Shown here: piece after piece, positions 31,599 through 38,762 of the stretch | Layout of the letters: every line of letters begins with the position of its first letter | How positions within the stretch are numbered: position 1 is the stretch's first letter | Source: JAVWHX01 sp036639875 | GTDB lineage: Bacteria > Bacillota_I > Bacilli_A > Erysipelotrichales > Coprobacillaceae | NCBI GenBank assembly: GCA_036639875.1 | Contig: JAVWHX010000014.1 | Location: 1-38,762, forward strand | Reading direction: 5' to 3' | DNA length: 38,762 nucleotides | Notes under the pieces: model-generated | The model's input: only the letters and a program-made list of their open reading frames with translations | Databases searched by the model: none | What the model was told of the DNA's origin: nothing | Position numbers and translations under genes: made by a program

Positions 31599-31955
31599 TT
31601 ATAGTTTGTTTTTAAAAGCATTTTCCAATAAATTAGTCATTGAATATTCACGATATAAATCAATGCTTATAAAGCAAAGAGCATATATTATAAGATAAAT
31701 ATAAACACCTTTACCTAATACAAGATAACTTACAATCGTTGTTATGATCATTACAAAAATGATTAATGGAGTCCACTTTATAATCTTTCTTAATAAAGAT
31801 AAAGAAGATTCAATAATGAAAGTTACTAAAACAGAATAAAGCAACATAGCAAGAAAAACAATCAAATCAACGTGAAGCTTGTACATATTAAACTGAAATA
31901 TATACCATATTACAATTAAACTTACAATAATACGTATTCCTATTTTTTCTAACAT
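31599..31955 (-). CDS. LytTR cassette B: four-helix membrane protein (DUF3021-like)
   Basis: A 118-residue protein with four hydrophobic helices (~6-20, 30-50, 62-78, 82-100) and a charged tail. It shares the start M-L-E-K-I-G-I-R-I, the central SLLRK and the DLYREY motif with its partner at 28900, but the helices themselves have diverged. It begins 6 nt after the LytTR gene. The inferred role is an inhibitor or membrane tether of that regulator. About 40 nt after its stop the decayed gene begins; no clear terminator is seen between. Confidence 0.65.
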   Translation of the reverse strand: MLEKIGIRIIVSLIVIWYIFQFNMYKLHVDLIVFLAMLLYSVLVTFIIESSLSLLRKIIKWTPLIIFVMIITTIVSYLVLGKGVYIYLIIYALCFISIDLYREYSMTNLLENAFKNKL

Positions 31956-31961
31956 CTTGTC

Positions 31962-32468
31962 TCACCTCATCTTTAAATAACTTTTAAATGACTTTGTATA
32001 TGCTCGAGTTAAGTTGACATATTCTCCATTTTTTAAATGGATACGATATCTCATGTTCATTAATGGTTCAAGTGATTTAATCATTCGACAATTAATAATC
32101 AATGATTTGCTTACTCTAGCAAAACCATAATCTAATAACTTTTCTTCTAACTCATAAAGTTTTTCTTTTATCTCATATTGATTATCTTTAGTACGAATAT
32201 AAGTTTCTTTAGAAAAACCTTCAATATATATAATTTGATGAATATCAATTTTATAAATTCTATCATTCTTTTTCCCATATAGAATAAATGTTGATGTTTC
32301 CACAGATTGTAAATACTCTTCTAACTCATGAAAACGTAAAATATCAAAAATGTACGCCATACCTTGAAAATCAATCCCTTTTTCAACCAAGACAATATCT
32401 AAATAACTATATCTTTGCAGTCTCTTCTCTAACTGCTCACGATGCTCATCAAGGCATATGATTTTCAT
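31962..32468 (-). CDS. LytTR cassette B: LytTR DNA-binding regulator without receiver domain
   Basis: A 168-residue protein of exactly the same length and layout as the copy at 29267: an N-terminal ~65-residue alpha/beta domain (ICLDEHREQLEKRLQRYSYL) and a C-terminal LytTR domain with DRIYKIDIHQIIYIEGFSKE, FARVSKSLIINCRMI and LTRAYTKSFKSYLKMR. The DNA-contact segments differ at several positions (SRSYVHS versus TRAYTKS), so target preference may differ. ATG 32468 lies 20 nt inside the upstream gene and has no good ribosome-binding site, so it depends on translational coupling. Confidence 0.88.
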   Translation of the reverse strand: MKIICLDEHREQLEKRLQRYSYLDIVLVEKGIDFQGMAYIFDILRFHELEEYLQSVETSTFILYGKKNDRIYKIDIHQIIYIEGFSKETYIRTKDNQYEIKEKLYELEEKLLDYGFARVSKSLIINCRMIKSLEPLMNMRYRIHLKNGEYVNLTRAYTKSFKSYLKMR

Positions 32469-33708
32469 ATAATTTTAATGGATATTCCTTCATTATAGTT
32501 TTGTCTTGGTCAGTATATATAAGCCTTACTTGATAAATTGTTTCATCACTATGTTTTAATGAACTATTGATTGATTCAGGACAAACATTTATAAAATCAC
32601 TATAATCTTGATTATCGTTTTCTATTTGTTTGGTTGCTATTATTTGATTGTTATTATCAAGAATTTGTATACTATTGAATTGAATTTTTTTATTTGTAAA
32701 TTCAATTCTTGGCATAACGAGAACATCTCCATCATAAATCATACATTTACTTATCTTTATATAAGAATCACTATAATAATATTCATTAGGATTGATTTCC
32801 TTCATTTTAGTTGGAATCTTTTGACCATTCAATTTGAATTTACATTTAGGGTCACCACCAATGCTCCAACCTCCTTGTTTGTTAACATCAGAGGAGAAAT
32901 CATATGTTCTTTCATTTATTAAATTCAAACGACCAGATACCATAGCATAATTATTAAACTCCAATTCTATTGTATCTACGTTGATATCACTTGTTATATA
33001 AAAATCACCAATTATATTTGCTTCATAAGTATCATAAGATTGCCAATCAATCACATATATAGGTTCTATTACTTCATTATCAAGTTGATATATTCGAAAT
33101 TGATTTGTTTGATTGTTAGTATAATGCGTAAGTGGTTGACGCACTAAAACAATACCTAACACTGAAATAGCAATGATTAGAATATAGATGTATGTCGAGA
33201 TGTTTATCGAAGCTATTTGAGGACGTTCTTCTATAGAAAGTGATTTCCTCATTCTCAACAAATATATTGTTAATGGAATAACAGAAAAGATACTTATTAT
33301 TGATGCTATTTGATTAAACTCATGTCCAATATGCCAACCAAACACTGTCCATGAACGAATAAATCCAAAAATAGTATAAACAATAATCCATATCAAGAAT
33401 ATCTTCTTATGCTTGTGATTTGGAACTTCTTTTCTTATAAACAATAAATATGCTACATATAGTAATGTTTGAAAAGTAAGAAAAAGAACTCTCATATCAT
33501 CTATAAACATAAGTCCAATAAGAAGAACACATGCTCCAACAAAACAAAGGTATTCTTTCTTTTTAGTAGCACGATAACTATAAAGTAGTCCTAAAATAAT
33601 CATAGGTAAACTGACATAAAGTGGATATAACTGTACATTAAGAATTTGAGCATTTATAAAATGAAAATGAAGTAATAAAAATCCTACAGCAATAATTCCT
33701 ATTCCCAT
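32449..33708 (-). CDS. LytTR cassette B: polytopic membrane protein with large C-terminal domain
   Basis: A 419-residue counterpart of the protein at 29770. It has about seven hydrophobic helices in residues ~1-195, the EERPQI motif, then VRQPLTHYTNNQTNQ, and an outside strand-rich domain of ~215 residues containing MPRIEFTNKKIQFNSIQILD. Conserved points between the two copies are the (E)-(D/E)-R-P-Q-I motif, the R-Q...Y-T-x-N segment and the P-R-I...I-L-D segment. The first ATG with a good site is 33708 (AGGAGG, 6 nt); ten upstream codons are leader. It is the first gene of operon B. Confidence 0.6.
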   Translation of the reverse strand: MGIGIIAVGFLLLHFHFINAQILNVQLYPLYVSLPMIILGLLYSYRATKKKEYLCFVGACVLLIGLMFIDDMRVLFLTFQTLLYVAYLLFIRKEVPNHKHKKIFLIWIIVYTIFGFIRSWTVFGWHIGHEFNQIASIISIFSVIPLTIYLLRMRKSLSIEERPQIASINISTYIYILIIAISVLGIVLVRQPLTHYTNNQTNQFRIYQLDNEVIEPIYVIDWQSYDTYEANIIGDFYITSDINVDTIELEFNNYAMVSGRLNLINERTYDFSSDVNKQGGWSIGGDPKCKFKLNGQKIPTKMKEINPNEYYYSDSYIKISKCMIYDGDVLVMPRIEFTNKKIQFNSIQILDNNNQIIATKQIENDNQDYSDFINVCPESINSSLKHSDETIYQVRLIYTDQDKTIMKEYPLKLYENHMP

Positions 33709-33809
33709 GATATCGCCTCCTACTTCTAGTATAATCAATTCATTTTATAAAGAAATAAAATAAGCCTAACAGACATTATTTCATCTTCACACGCATAATA
33801 TTAACTTAT

Positions 33810-33852
33810 TTATATTATAACAAAAGATAACCACTCTTTCGAGTGGTTATTC
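33810..33852 (-). promoter_or_regulatory. lysC terminator plus extended -10 promoter of cassette B
   Basis: The stem CCACTC-GAAA-GAGTGG (33846-33831) lies right after the lysC stop codon and has a TTATCTTTT tail, followed at once by TGTTATAAT (TATAAT 33819-33814). Same module as at 31059-31101. Confidence 0.75.
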
Positions 33853-35166
33853 ATTAATAATAAATTCGTTATAAATAGCTTTAATAGCAGGTTCAAAGTA
33901 ACAGTTTCTAACACCAATAATAATATTTAACTCACTAGAACCCTGATCAATCATTTTAATATTTACATTCTCTTTAGCTAGAGCTTTAAAGACTCTTGCA
34001 GCAGTACCTCTAGATGCTTTCATTCCTCTACCTACAACAGCAATTAAAGCTAAATCTGATTCTAATACTATTGAATCTGGTTGTACAGCACGATGAATAC
34101 CAGCAAGAATATCTTGTTCTTTATCAATAAAATCATTTGTATTAACAATAATAGTCATTGTATCAATACCTGAAGGTATATGTTCAAATGAGATGTTATA
34201 TTGTTCAAAGACTTCTAAGACTTTACGACCAAAACCAATCTCTGAGTTCATCATATCTTTTTCAATCATAACAGTTGCAAAACCTTTTGTTCCAGCAATT
34301 CCTGTAATAACGTGAGTTGGTTTATGACAAGTACTTTCTACAATTAATGTTCCTGGATCATTAGGTTGATTGGTATTTTTTATATTTATTGGGATTCCTT
34401 CTTTACGAACTGGAAATACAGAATTTTCATGTAAAACAGAAGCTCCCATATAAGATAACTCTCTTAATTCTTTATAAGTAATTGTTTCAATAACATCAGG
34501 ATCTTTAACAATACGTGGATCAGCAACTAAGAAACCAGAAACATCAGTCCAGTTTTCATATAAGTCAGCTTTCCCATTCTTTGCAACAATAGCGCCAGTG
34601 ACGTCAGAGCCTCCTCTAGAGAACGCTTTAATACAACCACTGTCATCATTTAAAGAACCATAAAACCCTGGAATAACAGCGTTTTCAGCCTTTAAAAGAC
34701 ATTCTGATAAGATTGGATCAGTTTTTTCAGCATCATAATTACCATGACTATCAATAAAGATAACATCAGCAGCATCAATAAACTCAAAACCTAAATAATT
34801 AGCAAGCAATAATCCATTCAAATATTCTCCTCGACTTGCTGCATAATCTTCCCCTAATTTTAACTCAAAATTCTTTTCAATAATTTCAAACTCTTTATCT
34901 AAAGATATATCTAATTTTAAGCCATCAATAATATCTTGATATCTAGATTTAATTTCCTCAAAAGTAACTTTAAACTCTTTAGAATCAGTAGCACGATATG
35001 CTTTATAAAGCATATCAGTAACTTTTGTATCTTCTTTAAATCGCTTTCCTGGAGCACTAGGAACAATATATTTTCTTTCTTTATCTGCATTCATAATATC
35101 ATAAACTTTTTTAAACTGTTTTGCATCTGCTAAAGATGACCCACCAAACTTAACAACTTTACCCAT
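33847..35166 (-). CDS. Aspartate kinase
   Basis: Catalyses ATP-dependent phosphorylation of L-aspartate, the first step to lysine, threonine, methionine and diaminopimelate for the cell wall. The 439-residue monofunctional enzyme has the substrate motif VKFGGSSLA (residues 4-12), the catalytic FSRGGSDVTGA, NWTDVSG and DPRIV, then two ACT regulatory domains (~300-370, ~380-439) with ALIAVVGRGMKASRGTAARVF. The second resembles the YclM/ThrA type of aspartokinase. GGGGAG precedes ATG 35166. It is monocistronic with a possible attenuator in its leader; there is no recognisable lysine riboswitch. Confidence 0.93.
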   Translation of the reverse strand: MGKVVKFGGSSLADAKQFKKVYDIMNADKERKYIVPSAPGKRFKEDTKVTDMLYKAYRATDSKEFKVTFEEIKSRYQDIIDGLKLDISLDKEFEIIEKNFELKLGEDYAASRGEYLNGLLLANYLGFEFIDAADVIFIDSHGNYDAEKTDPILSECLLKAENAVIPGFYGSLNDDSGCIKAFSRGGSDVTGAIVAKNGKADLYENWTDVSGFLVADPRIVKDPDVIETITYKELRELSYMGASVLHENSVFPVRKEGIPINIKNTNQPNDPGTLIVESTCHKPTHVITGIAGTKGFATVMIEKDMMNSEIGFGRKVLEVFEQYNISFEHIPSGIDTMTIIVNTNDFIDKEQDILAGIHRAVQPDSIVLESDLALIAVVGRGMKASRGTAARVFKALAKENVNIKMIDQGSSELNIIIGVRNCYFEPAIKAIYNEFIINE

Positions 35167-35254
35167 TATAAAATCTCCCCTTTTATATAAATGTTATTTA
35201 AACAATACATTATTTCTAGCATTTAATCAATATTTTTTAAAGTAAAGAACCATA

Positions 35255-35288
35255 AAAAAAGTTTAAAAACCAAAGTTCCCAAACTTTT
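35255..35288 (-). terminator. Terminator or attenuator in the leader of the aspartokinase gene
   Basis: On the minus strand AAAAGTTT (35288-35281) pairs with AAACTTTT (35264-35257) and is followed by a T-run. The first arm can instead pair with the nearby GAACTTT, a possible alternative fold. It lies about 90 nt before the aspartokinase start and about 170 nt after the ABC ATPase stop. The rest of the 289-nt gap (35167-35455) holds a 14-bp palindrome at 35360-35373 and no gene. Confidence 0.5.
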
Positions 35289-35359
35289 CATCGTAATTTA
35301 AATGGTAATTTTTTCTTGACTATTAATATTTTTTATAAATAATTTTAAGACTACTTAGC

Positions 35360-35373
35360 TCATGTTAACATGA
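35360..35373. promoter_or_regulatory. 14-bp palindrome TCATGTTAACATGA
   Basis: A perfect palindrome between the ABC ATPase gene and the aspartokinase gene, about 190 bp upstream of the latter. It may be a regulator site for a promoter of the aspartokinase leader; no T-run follows, so it is not a terminator. Confidence 0.35.
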
Positions 35374-35455
35374 CAACTAATGATTTTTGATGTAACTAGA
35401 AAAATATAAGATACAAATCACGAAATATAATACTCAAAATATTTAAACTATCATT

Positions 35456-36085
35456 TTATTTTATTTTAATAAGTTTTCTGTTGTCAATTTCATAGACTTC
35501 ATCTGAAAATTGTTCAAATTCAGTATTATGTGTTGTATAGATTAAAGTACATCCATTATCCACATAATCTAAAAAAAGCTTTTTTACAATTTCACAACTC
35601 TGGTGATCTAATGCATCAAATGGTTCATCCAAAATGAGATATTTAGGTTTATCCATTAAAGCTTGAATAATTCTCATCTTTTGCTTCATACCTAACGAGT
35701 AATTTTTATACTTTTTATTAAGAAACATATCTAATTCTAATTTTTTTGCCAATTCAATAATATCCTCTTTTGTTGCTATCTTACGAATATCAGACAATAA
35801 CAATAAATTTTCCAATCCAGTTAAATTATTTATAAATTCTGGTGAATTAATACTAATTCCTGAATTAGGAATAAAATCACCAGACTTATGAAGAATATAA
35901 TCATCAATTATTATTTCTCCGCTATCTATCGTTGAATAGCCAACCAATAGTTTCAAAAATACACTTTTACCAGAACCATTAATACCTTTAATTAAAATTT
36001 TTCTTTGTTCTTCAAACTTTAAAGATATATTTTCAAATAGAATATTATCCTTAAAAGATTTACTTATTTGATTAATTATAATCAT
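35456..36085 (-). CDS. ABC transporter ATP-binding protein
   Basis: A 209-residue ATPase. Walker A is IKGINGSGKS (residues ~33-42), signature NYSLGMKQKMR, Walker B and D-loop YLILDEPFDALD, H-loop TTHN. It resembles the small ATPases of bacteriocin or antibiotic immunity exporters (BcrA/LanF-like). ATG 36085 shares its A with the stop of the upstream permease (TAATG). It is the last of four genes. Codon use is even more AT-rich than the neighbours, which together with the tRNA array upstream suggests acquired DNA. Confidence 0.9.
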   Translation of the reverse strand: MIIINQISKSFKDNILFENISLKFEEQRKILIKGINGSGKSVFLKLLVGYSTIDSGEIIIDDYILHKSGDFIPNSGISINSPEFINNLTGLENLLLLSDIRKIATKEDIIELAKKLELDMFLNKKYKNYSLGMKQKMRIIQALMDKPKYLILDEPFDALDHQSCEIVKKLFLDYVDNGCTLIYTTHNTEFEQFSDEVYEIDNRKLIKIK

Positions 36086-36756
36086 TATATTTCTCCTCTT
36101 TTCCTAAAAATTTTCAAACTTAATTTATATTCTAAAATACTAAGAATTGCTAAAACAATAACATAAGAAATTTCTTGAGATATATAATTTGAATAAGTTA
36201 TTATATGCACCCCTAAAATAATGTCCGTTAATAAAATAAAAACAAACAATGACAATGAATAAGAATATGCCTTAGAAGTCAATCCCACAACAGAAAATAA
36301 TTCATATAAAATAGTAATAAAATATATAACTAAAAACAATTTAATTGCATATATCAAAAGCAACAAAAGCTCTTCGATATTTATATTAAAACCATAAAAA
36401 AATATATAACAACATATAACCAAAACCATCATAACACCCATAAATACAGAACACTTTCGCAAATAATTAGCACAAATTGTATTAAAGAATTTTTGTTTTG
36501 AAGTTCTATACATTTTTAAGGTTAAAAATGAAAACGTTTCATTTACTTCAGAAAACAGATGATTAAATATGATAAAACAAAAGACCATAAATATAATTAT
36601 ATATTGGAAATTCAGTTTTTCTAATCCAAACAATGGAAATGAATCAGTGTTTAAAAACAACAAATTCATTGAGTCTTTAAGATTAGATACATCTAGTGGC
36701 AATACAGATATTAAAAACATAAAGATCAAATATGTTGTTAGAAGTATTTTTTTCAT
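36085..36756 (-). CDS. ABC operon membrane subunit 3, unknown family
   Basis: A 223-residue membrane protein with about six hydrophobic helices (~4-20, 52-70, 103-123, 130-150, 162-185, 193-212). Between helices 2 and 3, FSEVNETFSFLTLKMYRTSKQKFFNTI resembles the cytoplasmic coupling segment of ABC-2 permeases. No family is recognised. It overlaps the preceding gene by 4 nt (ATGA) and the ATPase by 1 nt, so production is tightly coupled. It is probably one of the transmembrane subunits of the exporter. Confidence 0.65.
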   Translation of the reverse strand: MKKILLTTYLIFMFLISVLPLDVSNLKDSMNLLFLNTDSFPLFGLEKLNFQYIIIFMVFCFIIFNHLFSEVNETFSFLTLKMYRTSKQKFFNTICANYLRKCSVFMGVMMVLVICCYIFFYGFNINIEELLLLLIYAIKLFLVIYFITILYELFSVVGLTSKAYSYSLSLFVFILLTDIILGVHIITYSNYISQEISYVIVLAILSILEYKLSLKIFRKRGEI

Positions 36757-37382
36757 AATTCAAAATCTCTTTTCCTAAATTTTAATAATAACAAAATACC
36801 AACAATCCATAATATATAATAAAATATCGAAAAAAATTGATTTGTTGAATCAGAAGAAAAGAAATATGTAAATATATTAATGGGTAGAATTGAACTATAA
36901 TTATTAAGTATACATATAAAATACATTATAAAAATCAAAAAGAATAATATCGAACTGATTAAAGTGAACTTAAATTTATGAACAAAACACAACAATATAA
37001 GAAATACGATCTCAAAAATAAAAAACATGTGTATTAAGTAAAAGACTCCTGACATATATGTATAAGATAAACTTCCAAAAAGGAAAGCAACTATCCAATT
37101 AGAAATAAATATGCAGATTGAAATTACAAAATTTAGAATTGTATATTGCCTCAACCTTTCCTTATAAAAATCCATTATATTAGAATATCTATGGAGTTGA
37201 AACGGCAATTGTCGAAACATATCAACACTCACAAAATAGATTAACAAAATAATAATAAACAAATATATATTATAATATAAATTATCTATCGTAATATCTA
37301 TAGAATTGATAGTTGCACCAAAAACAAAGGTAATAATGAAATATATAAGCAAATAAACAAGTATGTTCTTATATTTCAACAT
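36753..37382 (-). CDS. ABC operon membrane subunit 2, unknown family
   Basis: A 209-residue very hydrophobic protein with about six helices (~8-25, 32-50, 85-105, 110-133, 138-158, 183-201). The loop MFRQLPFQLHRYSNIMDFYKERLRQY between helices 2 and 3 is basic and resembles the ATPase-contacting segment of ABC-2 permeases. It starts 14 nt inside the upstream gene and overlaps the next by 4 nt. Size and helix layout mirror subunit 3, so the two may form a heterodimeric pore. Confidence 0.6.
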   Translation of the reverse strand: MLKYKNILVYLLIYFIITFVFGATINSIDITIDNLYYNIYLFIIILLIYFVSVDMFRQLPFQLHRYSNIMDFYKERLRQYTILNFVISICIFISNWIVAFLFGSLSYTYMSGVFYLIHMFFIFEIVFLILLCFVHKFKFTLISSILFFLIFIMYFICILNNYSSILPINIFTYFFSSDSTNQFFSIFYYILWIVGILLLLKFRKRDFEL

Positions 37383-38232
37383 TTTTTCCCCTCCAAATAA
37401 TAATTATTAATCCTATCCATAACGGTATACTTCCTATTAATATTAATAAAAGAGAATTTAATCCATTAAAGGAACCAATAACCATTATTGATGAAGGATT
37501 AATATATATAGCATTTTGAGTGATATAAAACAATCCGAAAGCTAATGCACTCAAACCATAATAATACATATTTGTAATAAATAAAACAGTCTTTTGGTTA
37601 TTAGAAACCAAACATAATGAACATGAAAAGAAAGTATACACAAAAGGTACCATAAAAAATCTAATAAAACCTTCAATAATATAATATAGATATGGTTGAC
37701 TCTGACTTAAATCATATCCTAAAATACTAGCAAATAAATCTCTAGAGACAGATCCATTAAGTCTTCCTTGTGACATCGTTAAAGAAATAAAGTAAAAAAC
37801 AAGATATGCACAAAAAAAGGATATGGCAGTATAAAATGACTTAGATAAGATTTCTTTCAACAAAGTCTTATTGTAACTAGAATGTCTATAAAACTTCATT
37901 TGAAGAATCGTCTTTAAATATGTATAAAATTTTATTCCTATAAAAGAACATATCAAAGGCGTAATGATTTGAAATAAATTTGTTCCGAAAATAAGAGTGA
38001 CATCAAATTCCCAATAATAATTCTTGAAAACTTGAACTATTACTTCAAAAATTGACATATCTGGAAAGAAATTATCTTGTGCAAGATAAGGTGCATTCCT
38101 ATATTCAGAATTAAATATAAAATTTTTTACAATATAAAACAAATTTGCATCATTCATAACAGAATAAGCAATTATAAGCAAGCAGACAGCAAATATTACT
38201 ATATAAATTTTTTTATCTTTTATTTTTATCAT
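37369..38232 (-). CDS. ABC operon membrane subunit 1, unknown family
   Basis: A 287-residue membrane protein with a hydrophobic N-terminal helix (~9-26), an extracellular-looking stretch of ~60 residues (NSEYRNAPYLAQDNFFPDMS), then about five to six helices (~85-105, 138-158, 185-205, 215-240, 255-278). A basic loop around KFYRHSSYNKTLLKEILSKSFY matches the coupling loop position of the two downstream permeases. TAGGAG precedes ATG 38232. It is the first gene of the operon, behind a consensus promoter. Confidence 0.65.
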   Translation of the reverse strand: MIKIKDKKIYIVIFAVCLLIIAYSVMNDANLFYIVKNFIFNSEYRNAPYLAQDNFFPDMSIFEVIVQVFKNYYWEFDVTLIFGTNLFQIITPLICSFIGIKFYTYLKTILQMKFYRHSSYNKTLLKEILSKSFYTAISFFCAYLVFYFISLTMSQGRLNGSVSRDLFASILGYDLSQSQPYLYYIIEGFIRFFMVPFVYTFFSCSLCLVSNNQKTVLFITNMYYYGLSALAFGLFYITQNAIYINPSSIMVIGSFNGLNSLLLILIGSIPLWIGLIIIIWRGKNVEI

Positions 38233-38251
38233 AAGACATTCTCCTAATCAA

Positions 38252-38280
38252 ATAGTATCAGTATTACCAATAACTGTCAA
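38252..38280 (-). promoter_or_regulatory. Promoter of the four-gene ABC operon
   Basis: Minus-strand TTGACA (38280-38275), a 17-bp spacer and TACTAT (38257-38252), six nt before the TAGGAG ribosome-binding site. Confidence 0.75.
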
Positions 38281-38335
38281 TTCAATAATTATACTCGATA
38301 TTATGAAAATGTATTTAAGCTAAATTGTTAATAAA

Positions 38336-38381
38336 TAAAAAAAGATATAATCATATTTCTAAAATCAGTGATTATATCTTC
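38336..38381 (-). terminator. Terminator of the tRNA array
   Basis: AAGATATAATCA / TGATTATATCTT (38342-38353 and 38369-38380) followed on the minus strand by TTTTTTT, 12 nt after the last tRNA. Confidence 0.85.
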
Positions 38382-38392
38382 TATATTTAGAT

Positions 38393-38469
38393 TGGTGGAC
38401 CCTGCAGGACTCGAACCTGCGACCAACCGGTTATGAGCCGGTAGCTCTGACCAACTGAGCTAAGGGTCC
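38393..38469 (-). tRNA. tRNA with CAT anticodon, probably tRNA-Ile2 (lysidine-modified)
   Basis: A 77-nt cloverleaf with encoded CCA and loop CTCATAA. The acceptor stem begins GGACCCT, giving C4-G69 and C5-G68, which are the pairs that TilS recognises to convert C34 to lysidine so that the tRNA reads AUA as isoleucine. The neighbouring CAT tRNA has the sequence style of elongator tRNA-Met, which supports assigning this one to Ile2. An elongator Met cannot be fully excluded. Confidence 0.8.
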
Positions 38470-38476
38470 TTATAAA

Positions 38477-38500
38477 ATAAAAAGTGGTATTCACCACTTG
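38477..38500 (-). terminator. Terminator-like hairpin between two tRNA genes
   Basis: AAGTGG-TGAATA-CCACTT followed on the minus strand by TTTATTTTAT, located in the 40-nt spacer between tRNA-Met and the tRNA-Ile2 candidate. It may lower expression of the last tRNA or guide processing. Confidence 0.5.
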
Positions 38501-38509
38501 TTAGCTTAA

Positions 38510-38586
38510 TGGTAGCGGGGAAGGGATTCGAACCCCCGACCCACCGGGTATGAACCGATTGCTCTAGCCAACTGAGCTACCCCGCC
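38510..38586 (-). tRNA. tRNA-Met(CAT), elongator
   Basis: A 77-nt cloverleaf with acceptor GGCGGGG, anticodon loop TTCATAC and encoded CCA. It closely follows the pattern of the B. subtilis elongator tRNA-Met. There is no initiator feature (no C1-A72 mismatch). Confidence 0.93.
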
Positions 38587-38616
38587 ATGTAGTGAATCGT
38601 TCAATTAAATAAATAA

Positions 38617-38692
<76 letters not shown>

Positions 38693-38694
38693 AA

Positions 38695-38762
38695 TGGCGG
38701 TCTGGACGGGACTCGAACCCGCGACCTCCGCCGTGACAGGGCGGCATTCTAACCAACTGAAC
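38695..38762 (-). tRNA. tRNA-Asp(GTC), 5' end beyond the window
   Basis: The 3' 68 nt are visible, from the D-arm to the encoded CCA, with loop CTGTCAC (anticodon GTC) and GTTCGAG T-loop. The first acceptor bases are cut by the window edge. It lies 2 nt upstream of tRNA-Phe. Confidence 0.93.

Noticed and set aside
35322..35350. Plus-strand TTGACT...ATAATT resembling a promoter
   Set aside because: No coding frame or terminator follows on that strand; a small RNA cannot be supported.
35167..35455. Lysine riboswitch or T-box upstream of the aspartokinase gene
   Set aside because: None of the conserved core sequences of either class is present.

Overview
The window is low-GC (roughly 30%) Firmicutes DNA. 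It carries spore-maturation genes in the order dacB/dacF-spmA-spmB-rluB, a SpoVIF-like protein, a single-cluster [4Fe-4S] ferredoxin, a CsoR/CopA copper operon and many strong AGGAGG ribosome-binding sites and extended -10 promoters. This fits a spore-forming gut member of the Erysipelotrichia (Coprobacillaceae / Clostridium ramosum type). The genus is inference; the endospore-former assignment is well supported. Almost everything reads on the minus strand.

Layout. 1-4139: start of an XRE regulator (cut by the window edge), a SpoVIF-like gene, then gpsA, der, cmk and a tail-anchored acidic protein. 4140-10353: ferredoxin (plus strand), a zinc-ribbon protein, the dacB-spmA-spmB-rluB operon, galM facing a LacI/GalR regulator across a shared control region, and a DUF5662 gene. 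10354-19383: small membrane and lipoproteins, a PAS-GGDEF protein, a minimal sirtuin, a PadR-controlled membrane operon with a near-perfect operator, a solitary BrxF-like P-loop protein, a 41-residue SASP-like gene, a DUF4080 radical SAM protein and a VanY-type carboxypeptidase. 19384-27840: a YtrA-type GntR regulator with its ABC transporter, an MFS and an EamA transporter, a lipoprotein, and the copA-csoR operon with a textbook CsoR operator. 27841-38381: a putative GNAT toxin with a small partner, two tandem diverged copies of a three-gene LytTR cassette separated by a decayed gene, aspartokinase, and an unusual four-gene ABC operon with three different membrane subunits. 38382-38762: an array of four tRNAs (Asp, Phe, Met and a CAT tRNA that is probably Ile2).

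Best candidate for an undescribed system: the duplicated LytTR cassette (28900-33708). Each copy encodes a polytopic membrane protein with a large C-terminal soluble domain, a LytTR DNA-binding protein without a receiver domain, and a four-helix membrane protein. The last two resemble the LytTR regulator/membrane-inhibitor pairs (HdrRM, BrsRM) of streptococci. The first gene is an extra component, plausibly the sensor. Both copies start from a nearly identical terminator-plus-extended -10 module (43 nt, 4 differences), although the small membrane proteins have diverged widely. Other points of interest are a probable free CopZ chaperone made from an internal start in copA, an orphan BrxF, a zinc-less sirtuin, and a stem that encloses the dacB start codon.
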